A DNA stretch of 6,529 nucleotides from Boseongicola sp. SB0675_bin_26 (GCA_009843725.1 VYCX01000190.1:1-6529), one strand, 5' to 3'. Counted from the stretch's first letter, positions 1 to 5,525 are shown. Made by a program: numbers and translations. The notes: generated by a model not told the origin, from the letters alone.

Positions 1-2
1 GA

Positions 3-388
3 AGCCGCCGAAAAAGGCCGAATCCGAGCTTGACTCGAAACATGGATGCTTTGGTGGACCGCTGCGGCGATGATCGTGAAGTCCGCAATCACGGTCACGG
101 CGCGGATGTGAGGGATGACGTATACACGAATGGCCTGGAATCCGTATGGGCCGCCTTCGTGCGCTTGGCCCACGGGACCTGGTGTCACGTCTCGAAGTAG
201 CACCTGCCATGTTACGTGAACGAGGCGATAATGTGGTTGAACGGCGGCAACGTGACACGATCGACAAGATAAACCGGATGAACGCGTTGGCGCGCAACAT
301 CGAATGCAATCGGACCGCTTGCCGCGAACTGGTTGCAGACGGGTGTACGCCAGACTTTTGCAACACGGCGACCTTCGACCACTTCTGA
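3..388 (+). pseudogene. IS1595-family (ISXO2-like) transposase, C-terminal remnant, frame-broken
   Basis: This is the C-terminal third of a DDE transposase, cut off by the left window edge. The frame starting at base 3 reads DVYTNGLESVWA (about 111-146), then GTWCHVSK, an in-frame TAG at 198-200, and HLPCYVNEA and LNGGNV up to about 254. The continuation RDTIDKINRMNALARNI lies in the frame starting at 251, so bases (1 mod 3) were lost near 250-256. The order HTN-x-x-E, then GT-hHVS-KHL-RYVNEA, then LN-GN, then DTIDRM-AL is that of ISXO2-like transposases of the IS1595 family; here the His of HTN is Tyr. Clear similarity stops near ELVADG (about 340), and the second frame closes at 386-388. 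With a stop and a frameshift it cannot make an intact protein. I could not identify a terminal inverted repeat. Family placement is from recalled motifs, and the subgroup is not determined. Confidence 0.72.
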
Positions 389-501
389 CGGTCGAGGGCA
401 TTCAGGCCACCGCGTCTTCATGGCATGTTGCCAAATTTTGCCAAGCCAGAATGCACGAACGTCAAGAAAGTTCGGGCACACATGGCGCCGCCGCCATTTG
501 G

Positions 502-1023
502 TCAGAATCCACAGTTCGTGCCTTCGTCGCCGTCCTTCGATTCGTTCGAGGGACGATCCACCGACTGATTGAATTTCGTGATCGCTTCCGAAAGTCCATC
601 GATCATGACACGTGCCGCGGCGATCGCAAGGGCGCATCTATCGACATCGAACGTTCCGTATCCCCTGCCGGCAAGATTCCTGAATGATCTAGTCGTGTTC
701 GCGGCAGCCGCGATGCGGGAATCAAGGATCGCGGGCCTGTCATTCAGCGACTTCGAGACGCGAGAGACCAGTTCCTTGTGCCATGACTCTCCGGTAGGGG
801 CCTGTTCCTGCAGCATGTCAAGAATGCGCAGCATCGCGTTCTCAAAGGACGTGTATCCACATTACATCGCATGCATCAGGGCCATGTTGTCCTTGTATGC
901 ACCATATTCGTCTAGACTGTTCTGGTCCCTGTCATTGTCTTCGTGCATCCGTACCGCCATTGAGAAATGAAGGATTGCGTCTGTGACATTCTCTTCGACC
1001 TCGTTCCATCTGGCGTCACTCAT
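502..1023 (-). pseudogene. HEPN/HepT-like protein gene, interrupted by an in-frame TAA
   Basis: Reading leftward from the ATG at 1023-1021 gives one frame of 173 codons, broken only by TAA at codon 54 (862-864) and ending at 502. The start overlaps the stop of the upstream nucleotidyltransferase as ATGA, with GGTGG about 7 bases before it, so translational coupling is likely. On both sides of the stop the protein reads as one continuous helical fold: residues 40-63 (YGAYKDNMALMHAM, stop, CGYTSFENA), then LRILDMLQ, then SWHKELVS at about 80-87, then RSFRNLAGRGYG at 112-123. This matches the HepT-like family, where the last block is usually close to FRH-x-x-RH-x-YG. The toxin RNase motif R-x4-6-H is not intact: the positions expected to hold His carry Asn116 and Arg120. 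TAA differs from CAA (Gln) by one transition. The piece after the stop could restart at ATG 834-832 (110 aa), but it lacks the first helices. The HEPN call rests on pattern and on the gene pair; a different helical partner protein is possible. Confidence 0.66.
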
Positions 1024-1349
1024 TGCAGCGCCACCATGTCATCCCCAATCAGGTCCATGAAGGCCGCCTTGGGTGTGCCGCAGAAATGGATGTCGCAGGG
1101 CAGGTCTTCAAGGGCGCAGACGTCCTCCGCGAAGCTGACGGCACCTAGTTCCCCTTCCAGAGGGAAGTCCGCCCAGATGTCGCTGTCGTGACGCATGGCG
1201 CCGCGTGCGGCACTGCCGAAGATGACGAACCTGCCGCCATGGCTGGCCGCGTAATCGCGCAGCTTCGACATGACCTTGCCTGCGGCCCCCGCACGACGTC
1301 CGGCCTCACGGTCCTTGCGTTCCTGCAGCGTGACAATCCTGCCCATCAT
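1020..1349 (-). CDS. Minimal nucleotidyltransferase (MNT domain), HEPN partner, incomplete active-site motif
   Basis: A 109-aa protein of the MNT/MntA type. In MNT-HEPN modules this partner neutralises the HEPN RNase, in characterised cases by adding AMP to it. The N-terminal 35 residues are a basic helix. The signature follows: FGSAARG at 44-50, then DSDIWADFP at 55-63, and a later acidic strand CDIHF at 85-89. In GSX10DXD, Gly45, Ser46 and Asp57 are present, but the second Asp position holds Trp59. Relatives often read DSD(I/V)D followed by two or three residues and DFP, so two residues seem to be missing here. Activity is therefore doubtful, although the frame is otherwise open and its length is normal for the family. 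I start at ATG 1349-1347, with a purine-rich GGGGAAG stretch 8 bases upstream; a second ATG follows immediately. The longer frame to 1409 begins with TTG and has no convincing ribosome site. The gene is followed by the HEPN-like frame with a 4-base overlap. Confidence 0.72.
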   Translation of the reverse strand: MMGRIVTLQERKDREAGRRAGAAGKVMSKLRDYAASHGGRFVIFGSAARGAMRHDSDIWADFPLEGELGAVSFAEDVCALEDLPCDIHFCGTPKAAFMDLIGDDMVALQ

Positions 1350-1363
1350 TCGTTTCTTCCCCT

Positions 1364-1379
1364 GGTCGGAATTTCGACC
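1364..1379. promoter_or_regulatory. Inverted repeat upstream of the MNT-HEPN unit
   Basis: GGTCG (1364-1368) and CGACC (1375-1379) form an inverted repeat around an AT-rich centre, 15 bases upstream of the nucleotidyltransferase ATG. The right arm continues into a short CGAC direct repeat. Toxin-antitoxin operons often carry such sites for autoregulation, but the short arms and the lack of a clear -35/-10 pair make this only a candidate. Confidence 0.2.
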
Positions 1380-1522
1380 GACCGATCCGGCAAACTGATC
1401 GGAAATCAAGCGGCCAAAGGCCTTCGTCCACCATAATGTCCGTTCTGGCCTTGGTCCTCAACGTCTCTTCGCGGCGGCATGCTGTTCCGATGCCAGCTCG
1501 AGACCCGCCCCGTCTCGCAAAG

Positions 1523-1580
1523 TGTCAGGACGGATGAATTGCAGTCGCCATGAGAATTGCCCGCCGTCAATGAGAATTGC
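1523..1580. repeat. Tandem ~20-bp repeats resembling an IS21-family element end
   Basis: Three units ending in GAATTGC lie in tandem at 1523-1542, 1543-1560 and 1561-1580. Units 2 and 3 share ATGAGAATTGCC exactly (1550-1561 and 1570-1581, period 20). The first unit has ATGAATTGC, as if GA was lost. The block begins with TGTC. IS21-family elements start with TG and carry several subterminal repeats of this size, and repeats of the CAATTCTCAT kind are familiar in alphaproteobacterial members. If this is such an end, the element would extend rightward, yet no istA or istB is seen before sua5, so it would be a relic or an internally deleted copy. The repeats are seen directly; the IS21 assignment is inference. 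Confidence 0.4.
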
Positions 1581-1721
1581 CACCTTGGTCACGAATGGTT
1601 CCAACATGACTGAAGGAAGCCCCTCGGGATCGGCGCAGCTTATGATCGCGATTCCAGAATCCGTGACGGAAGCCGTGCTTACCGCCGAGGGGCGGACTTC
1701 GTCACAATTGGAGGAGAGATT

Positions 1722-1814
1722 ATGCAGATCACCGCGAGAGAGTGGGCTGTGCCGCGAATTTCGGGCTCGTTCCAATCTAGGTTGGCATCATCGCAATGCG
1801 CCGCTATCGAGTAG
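1722..1814 (+). CDS. Possible 30-aa small ORF or truncated gene start
   Basis: ATG 1722-1724 is preceded at the right distance by GGAGGAGA (1710-1717), the strongest Shine-Dalgarno sequence in this part of the window. The frame runs 30 codons to TAG and begins MQITAREWAVPRISGSF. I recognise no family. It may be the surviving 5' end of a gene cut by rearrangement, a genuine small protein or leader, or chance. It ends 58 bases before the chosen sua5 start, and the candidate sua5 promoter lies inside it. Confidence 0.22.
   Translation: MQITAREWAVPRISGSFQSRLASSQCAAIE
1782..1810 (+). promoter_or_regulatory. Candidate sigma70-type promoter for sua5
   Basis: TTGGCA (1782-1787) matches the -35 consensus at five of six bases. 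It is separated by 17 bases from TATCGA (1805-1810), a weak -10. A start near 1817 would give a leader of about 55 bases before ATG 1872. The -10 is poor, so this remains tentative. Confidence 0.3.
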
Positions 1815-1871
1815 TTTGCAACCTTGCAAGCGGCGATGGTCAGTCGCAATCAGAACGTGACGTCACGGGAC

Positions 1872-2840
1872 ATGCCCGAAGAAACCGAGAGACTTGCTGC
1901 CGACGAGACGGGGATCGCCCGTGCGGCGGAACTTCTCGCAAGAGGCTTGCTGGTCGCGTTTCCGACCGAGACCGTCTACGGCTTGGGTGCCGACGCGCGG
2001 AACGGGCTTGCCGTCGCCGCAATTTACGAAGCTAAGGGGAGACCTTCATTCAATCCTCTCATCACGCACGTGTCGGACATGAACCGGGCCAGGGAGATCG
2101 CGACATTCCCGGAGGCCGCGCTTCCATTCGTCAGGAACGGCTGGCCTGTCGGCCTGACGTTGGTCGTGCCCTTGCGGGAATGGAGCGGCATCTCTTCCTT
2201 GGTTACGGCCGGGCAGTCCACGGTGGCGCTTCGGGTGCCTGTTTCGCCTGTGGCACAGGGTCTGCTCAAGGCATTCAACGGCCCGATTGCAGCGCCGTCG
2301 GCCAACCCTTCAGGCAGGATCAGTTCGACTACGGCGGATCATGTCATGACCGGGCTTGGCGGCCGCATAGCTGCGGTCCTTGATGGGGGAATGGCTGCCG
2401 CCGGGCTTGAGTCCACAATCATCGGGTTTCGAGACAAGCAACCGGTCGTGCTGCGCGAAGGGGCCTTTGTGGTCCCGGACGGCGTCCCGCGCCTTACTTC
2501 GCCAGCTGACGCTTCAGGCCGTGTCGAGTCTCCTGGCCAGCTGGCCTCGCACTATGCGCCAAGCGGTCTTGTTCGAATGAATGCCAGGGTTGCCGCGCCC
2601 GGCGAGTGGCATTTGGGATTCGGTGAAATAAAGGGAAACGCCTCGCTCTCGCAGGACGGCGATTTAAGGGAAGCGGCGTCCAGGCTCTTCGCGTTGTTCC
2701 ACGAAGCCGATGCGGAAGGTGTGGAAAGAATTGCCGTAGCCCCGATCCCCGACCACGACCTTGGGCGGGCGATCAATGACCGCCTGCGCCGCGCCGCCGC
2801 GCCGCGACACGGTCGTGACTTCGAAGGTCAGCTCCGCTGA
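1872..2840 (+). CDS. sua5: L-threonylcarbamoyladenylate synthase, two-domain Sua5 type
   Basis: A 322-aa cytosolic enzyme that makes threonylcarbamoyl-AMP from threonine, bicarbonate and ATP. This is the first step of the t6A37 modification of tRNAs reading ANN codons; the threonylcarbamoyl group is then transferred by the TsaD complex. The YrdC-type domain covers about residues 10-200: VAFPTETVYGLGADA at 28-42, KGRP at 55-58, NPLITHV at 61-67, the SAN motif at 143-145, and LESTII at 179-184 followed by VLREGA. The interdomain linker SPGQLASHYAPS (220-231) and a C-terminal Sua5 domain ending in IAVAPIPDHDLGRAINDRLRRAA follow, so this is the long Sua5 form and looks complete. I chose ATG 1872 because family proteins begin about ten residues before the GIARAAELL helix. 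ATG 1836 or TTG 1824 would add 12 or 16 unmatched residues. No start has a strong ribosome site. All key residues I can check are present. Confidence 0.93.
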   Translation: MPEETERLAADETGIARAAELLARGLLVAFPTETVYGLGADARNGLAVAAIYEAKGRPSFNPLITHVSDMNRAREIATFPEAALPFVRNGWPVGLTLVVPLREWSGISSLVTAGQSTVALRVPVSPVAQGLLKAFNGPIAAPSANPSGRISSTTADHVMTGLGGRIAAVLDGGMAAAGLESTIIGFRDKQPVVLREGAFVVPDGVPRLTSPADASGRVESPGQLASHYAPSGLVRMNARVAAPGEWHLGFGEIKGNASLSQDGDLREAASRLFALFHEADAEGVERIAVAPIPDHDLGRAINDRLRRAAAPRHGRDFEGQLR

Positions 2841-2859
2841 AGGAGCACGACGAAGCCGA

Positions 2860-2962
2860 ATGCAGATTGGCCGGAGCTTTGGCGTCGTTCCCGAATGTCG
2901 ACGATTCCGGCCTGGAACGGCGGACTTGAGCAACCGTGTTGCAGGCTTGGCGCAATCTGCAT
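2860..2962 (+). other. Nested inverted repeats, possible structured RNA with a three-way junction
   Basis: Between sua5 and the peptidase gene a perfect 10-bp inverted repeat, ATGCAGATTG (2860-2869) with CAATCTGCAT (2953-2962), closes an 83-base interior. Inside it are two arms. Arm 1 is GCCGGA (2870-2875) with TCCGGC (2906-2911), stacked on CGTCG (2883-2887) with CGACG (2899-2903). Arm 2 is GCAAC (2930-2934) with GTTGC (2938-2942), closing a 3-base loop. All are properly nested, giving a three-way-junction outline 35 bases before the peptidase ATG. There is no T-run, so it is not a typical terminator. It could be a 5' leader element, a small RNA, a remnant of a small repeat element, or chance. 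Confidence 0.35.
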
Positions 2963-2997
2963 CAACATGTGTCCGAAACGCGAATCAAGGCATTGAG

Positions 2998-3696
2998 ATG
3001 ATCCACAGAATCTCTATTGCGGCCTGCGCGATGATCGTCTTGGCAGCCTGCATTCCCGACGCGGCGCGGCGCCCGGAACTCGAACCCTTGCCCAATGTCA
3101 GGCGCACGGGCTCCCCTCAGGGCCTTGGGGACTTTCGCGCTGTCGTGCAGCGCGTTGAGCCCGTGGCTGAACAAGTTTGCCGTGATGCACGGGCTAACCT
3201 GAACTGCGATTTCCTGATCCTGGTCGACGAGAGGCCAAACCTGCAGCCGAATGCATACCAGACCTATCAGCGCAATGGACGTCCGGTGATTATTTTCACG
3301 ACGTCGCTGCTCCGCACGATGAAGAACCGGGACGAGGTGGCCTTCGCCCTTTCCCACGAAGCGGCGCACCATATTGAGGAACATATTTTGCAAACCCAGT
3401 CATCGGCCATCGCGGGCACCCTGATCGGAGCGATATTCGGGGCTGCGGCTGGCCTTGACGAGAGTGGCCTGGATGCAGCAGCCGACATTGGCGGGACAAT
3501 CGGAGCAAGAAGCTACTCCAAGGAATACGAACTTGAGGCTGATGCCCTCGGCGCAAAGATTGCCGAACGCGCTGGATACGATGCGCTTCGTGGCGTGCTC
3601 TACTTTCAGGATGCCACTGATCCAGGTGATCGCTTTCTCGGCACGCATCCACCCAATGCCGACCGGATACGCATAGTACGGCGTAGCGTCGGCTGA
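2998..3696 (+). CDS. M48-family zinc metallopeptidase, predicted lipoprotein
   Basis: A 232-aa protein. Its N-terminus is a short lipoprotein signal: one Arg, a hydrophobic run and the lipobox LAAC with Cys18, so the mature protein should be membrane-anchored and face the periplasm. The peptidase core has the zinc motif HEAAH at 120-124 (His120, Glu121, His124), with the third ligand in YELEADALG (Glu180, residues 177-185). A Gly/Ala-rich segment (137-171) lies between them, as in small M48 proteins of the BepA/LoiP-like kind. THPPNADRI near the C-terminus (216-224) is also typical of the family. Likely role: envelope protein quality control; the substrate is unknown. There is no TPR domain, unlike full-length BepA. 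ATG 2998 has AAGG 7 bases upstream. The same frame is open back to 2761, but a start there would bury the lipobox behind about 79 unmatched residues. It lies 157 bases after sua5, on the same strand, and may be transcribed separately. Confidence 0.88.
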   Translation: MIHRISIAACAMIVLAACIPDAARRPELEPLPNVRRTGSPQGLGDFRAVVQRVEPVAEQVCRDARANLNCDFLILVDERPNLQPNAYQTYQRNGRPVIIFTTSLLRTMKNRDEVAFALSHEAAHHIEEHILQTQSSAIAGTLIGAIFGAAAGLDESGLDAAADIGGTIGARSYSKEYELEADALGAKIAERAGYDALRGVLYFQDATDPGDRFLGTHPPNADRIRIVRRSVG

Positions 3697-4190
3697 CCGA
3701 GAATGCGTGTCTGGCCCGGGCAAGACCAAGTTCAATATGCAGAGGGCCAAGCCAGCTTACGCACGCGTGGTCGGTGCAGTTCCGACAGGAAGGAACGGCC
3801 GACCATCGCTTCCGTCACGAGCGGCGGGTGAGGCATTGCTCCGGATGCAGGCTGCGCTACATGCAGGTCGGGCGCAATTTGTGGAAACTGTGTCGGCGAT
3901 GTTCAGATGTCAGGCGATACGTTCCAAAGTGACTGCAGGCAAGCATGACGCGTACAGACGGCGTTGCCGACCAGTCGGGAGGAATCGGTGCTTCGGTGTG
4001 CAGTCCGGACAACTGAAAGCGAAGAAACCGCGAACTCAACAGCTATTTCGTCGCCGATTGCGAAGTCTGCACGTTGGCATAAGCAAGCATTTGCGAACTC
4101 GTGGGTCGATGCGTTCGCCACATGATGGCCGGGCACATATGCAAGCCCGAATACAACACGAATTCAAACGGGTTCGCGCGGTGCCGACCG
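3697..4190. other. Intergenic stretch with no recognisable gene
   Basis: About 490 bases separate the peptidase stop from the end of the minus-strand hydrolase. Open frames exist on both strands (a 175-codon plus frame from 3707 and a 77-codon minus frame, 4136-3903), but they are rich in Arg, His and Cys, show no motif and overlap each other. This is typical of non-coding GC-rich DNA. Small palindromes are present: GTCTG-GCCCGGGC-AAGAC-like symmetry at 3709-3726, and GTCGG/CCGAC with a 7-base loop at 3770-3786. Neither is followed by a T-run. The stretch could hold a decayed gene, but I cannot name one. Confidence 0.55.
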
Positions 4191-4191
4191 C
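4178..4191 (-). terminator. Weak hairpin at the hydrolase 3' end
   Basis: Just at the stop codon of the hydrolase, the minus strand can fold GCGGT-CGGC-ACCGC (5-bp stem, 4-base loop). Only a short TTT occurs downstream, so intrinsic termination is uncertain. Confidence 0.2.
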
Positions 4192-4844
4192 TACCGAGTG
4201 GTTTCAGTCAGGCGACGTTCAACATATTTGGTGACTTGGCCGATCATGTCGTCCATGTGCGGCTCCTCGAAGAAATGTCCCGCCCCCTCGATCTCGGAAT
4301 GCGTGATCGTGATTCCCTTCTGCTCGTGAAGTCGCTCCACCAGTTCATGCGTGTCCTCGGGAGGTGCCACGCGGTCCGCAGCGCCGCTGATGATCAAGCC
4401 GGACGAGGGGCAGGGCGCCAGGAAAGAAAAGTCGTACCTGTTAGCTGGCGGCGACACGCTGATGAAGCCTGTGATTTCCGGGCGCCGCATCAACAGCTGC
4501 ATTCCGATCCAGGCGCCAAACGAGAACCCGGCAACCCAACAGTGCTTTGCATTCTGGTTCATGGATTGCAGGTAGTCGAGGGCCGAAGCCGCATCGGACA
4601 ACTCGCCGATGCCCTCGTCATATTCGCCCTGGCTGCGCCCGACGCCCCGGAAATTGAAGCGAAGCACGCTGAAGCCCATGTTGTGGAACGCATAGTGCAG
4701 GTTGTAGACAATGCGGTTGTTCATCGTGCCGCCGAACTGCGGATGCGGATGGAGCACGATCGCGATCGGTGCGTCCCTGTTCCTCTGTGGATGGTAGCGG
4801 CCTTCGAGCCGACCCTCAGGGCCTGGGAAAATGACCTCGGGCAT
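4191..4844 (-). CDS. Alpha/beta hydrolase, COG2945-type
   Basis: A 217-aa cytosolic protein with a full serine-hydrolase set. The oxyanion-side segment is LHPHPQFGGTMNN at 31-43. FNFRGVGRSQG is at 63-73. The nucleophile elbow GFSFG at 106-110 holds Ser108. SGAADRVAPPEDT at 153-165 holds Asp157, and GAGHFF at 187-192 holds His190. The HPHP-x-x-GG-x-MNN and FRGVG-S-G motifs mark the COG2945 group of predicted hydrolases, whose substrate is unknown. There is no signal peptide and length is normal for the group. The start ATG (4844-4842) has AGGTG about 10 bases upstream. It is transcribed away from iscR, sharing a 164-base intergenic region with the IscR-like operator, so it may respond to the same regulator. 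A hydrolase at this place beside iscR is, as I recall, common in Rhodobacteraceae; a role in iron-sulfur metabolism has not been shown. Confidence 0.88.
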   Translation of the reverse strand: MPEVIFPGPEGRLEGRYHPQRNRDAPIAIVLHPHPQFGGTMNNRIVYNLHYAFHNMGFSVLRFNFRGVGRSQGEYDEGIGELSDAASALDYLQSMNQNAKHCWVAGFSFGAWIGMQLLMRRPEITGFISVSPPANRYDFSFLAPCPSSGLIISGAADRVAPPEDTHELVERLHEQKGITITHSEIEGAGHFFEEPHMDDMIGQVTKYVERRLTETTR

Positions 4845-4887
4845 CTGTTCAGTTTCACCTTTCCGCTTGCCGACGCTTCGTCGATAG

Positions 4888-4916
4888 TTGACGAATTTCG
4901 CGGGTTACCTTAGAAC
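4888..4916 (+). promoter_or_regulatory. Promoter of the iscR operon
   Basis: TTGACG (4888-4893, five of six matches to the -35 consensus) and TAGAAC (4911-4916, four of six to the -10) are separated by exactly 17 bases and point at iscR. The -10 lies inside the palindrome at 4910-4924, a layout expected of a promoter repressed by a protein bound there. Initiation would fall near 4923, giving a leader of about 85 bases. Confidence 0.6.
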
Positions 4917-4924
4917 CGTTCTAA
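4910..4924. promoter_or_regulatory. Perfect palindrome, candidate IscR operator
   Basis: TTAGAACCGTTCTAA is a perfect 7-1-7 inverted repeat, 84 bases before the iscR ATG and 65 bases from the hydrolase start. It covers the -10 of the predicted iscR promoter. Rrf2-family regulators bind as dimers to such palindromes and IscR normally represses its own operon, so IscR is the natural candidate. The sequence is not the E. coli type 1 IscR box. Binding is inferred from position and symmetry. Confidence 0.6.
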
Positions 4925-5008
4925 ACAGGCTCCGCCCTCCGGAAGGACTTTCGGGACGTAAGCTGCGCGGCGCGAAAGGTCAATGAGAAGTAGGCGAGAC
5001 ACTCAGCC

Positions 5009-5470
5009 ATGAAACTCAGCACGAAAGGGCGCTACGCCGTGGTAGCGCTGGCGGATCTGGCGCTGGCCCCGGAGAACGAGCTGCTGTCCTTGAGCGAGAT
5101 CTCAAGGCGCCAGGACATTTCGTTGCCCTATCTTGAGCAGCTTTTCGTGAAGTTGAGGCGCGCGGGGCTGGTGGAATCCGTTCGCGGGCCCGGTGGCGGG
5201 TATCGTCTTGCCCGCCCGCCTTCGCAGGTCAGGATCAGCGAGATCCTCGGCGCAGTCGACGAAACGGTAAGCGCAATGCACACTGGTGCAGGCGCAAGCG
5301 GCGGCGTTTCGGGTTCAAAGGCGCAGAGCCTTAGCAACAGGTTGTGGGAGGGGCTGTCCGCACATGTCTACGTGTTCCTCCACCAGACGCGGCTTTCGGA
5401 TGTGACGGGCAACGACTTGGCCCCGTGTCCTGCCGTCCCGGCGTTGCTCCAAGTGGTGGACGACGGATGA
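5009..5470 (+). CDS. iscR: IscR, Rrf2-family iron-sulfur regulator, Rhodobacter type
   Basis: A 153-aa transcription factor that senses iron-sulfur status and controls cluster assembly genes. The N-terminus MKLSTKGRYAVVALADLA is canonical for IscR and fixes the start, although the ribosome site is weak. The winged helix covers about 1-80: LSLSEIS-R--ISLPYLEQLFVKLRRAGLVES at 26-57 is the helix-turn-helix, and RGPGGGYRLARP at 59-70 is the wing. The region after DETVSAMH (84-91), where E. coli IscR has its three cluster cysteines, reads GAGASGGVSGSKAQS and has none. The only cysteine is Cys140, in LAPCPAVP. RLWEGLSAHVYVFLHQTRLSD (111-131) is the dimer helix region. Rhodobacter sphaeroides IscR likewise lacks the Cys cluster, yet is reported to bind a cluster and repress iron-sulfur genes. 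The gene starts the operon, with the desulfurase 55 bases downstream, and probably represses itself through the palindrome at 4910-4924. Confidence 0.93.
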   Translation: MKLSTKGRYAVVALADLALAPENELLSLSEISRRQDISLPYLEQLFVKLRRAGLVESVRGPGGGYRLARPPSQVRISEILGAVDETVSAMHTGAGASGGVSGSKAQSLSNRLWEGLSAHVYVFLHQTRLSDVTGNDLAPCPAVPALLQVVDDG

Positions 5471-5525
5471 GCAGCGCAGGAAGACTTGTGGGTGGCGCTG
5501 GGTCTCTTGCTGGAGGCGTTCCGGG

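Larger units (their letters stand above)
1350..1871. other. Gene-poor stretch between the MNT gene and sua5
   Basis: No recognisable protein family is found here on either strand. It holds the inverted repeat near the MNT start, the IS21-like repeat block, a GC hairpin (CCGCC/GGCGG with a 4-base loop, 1682-1695), a short ORF with a strong ribosome site (1722-1814) and a possible sua5 promoter (1782-1810). A 105-codon minus frame (1775-1458) and a plus frame (1552-1860) cover the same bases. Neither shows a known motif, and the minus frame needs a TTG start. The stretch looks like decayed accessory DNA joined to the sua5 upstream region. Confidence 0.6.

Noticed and set aside
212..637. 141-codon minus-strand frame
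   Set aside because: It overlaps the transposase remnant and the HEPN-like frame, both of which carry recognisable motifs; this one does not.
1458..1775. 105-codon minus-strand frame upstream of the MNT gene
   Set aside because: It needs a TTG start, has no motif, and runs through the tandem repeat block. Kept only as a mention in the gap description.
1824..1871. Upstream TTG or ATG starts for sua5
   Set aside because: The added residues match nothing in the family and have no better ribosome site.
2761..2997. Longer start for the M48 peptidase
   Set aside because: The frame is open, but a start there overlaps sua5 by 80 bases and would put the lipoprotein signal inside the protein.
3709..3726. 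Intrinsic terminator after the M48 gene
   Set aside because: The palindrome has no loop and no T-run follows.
4101..4913. 270-codon plus-strand frame opposite the hydrolase
   Set aside because: Antisense shadow: the minus strand has a complete catalytic triad and family motifs, while this frame has none.
4910..4924. Palindrome as a LexA/SOS box
   Set aside because: It contains GAAC and GTTC, but separated by one base; known LexA boxes have wider spacing (GAAC-N4-GTTC, or GTTC-N7-GTTC in alphaproteobacteria).
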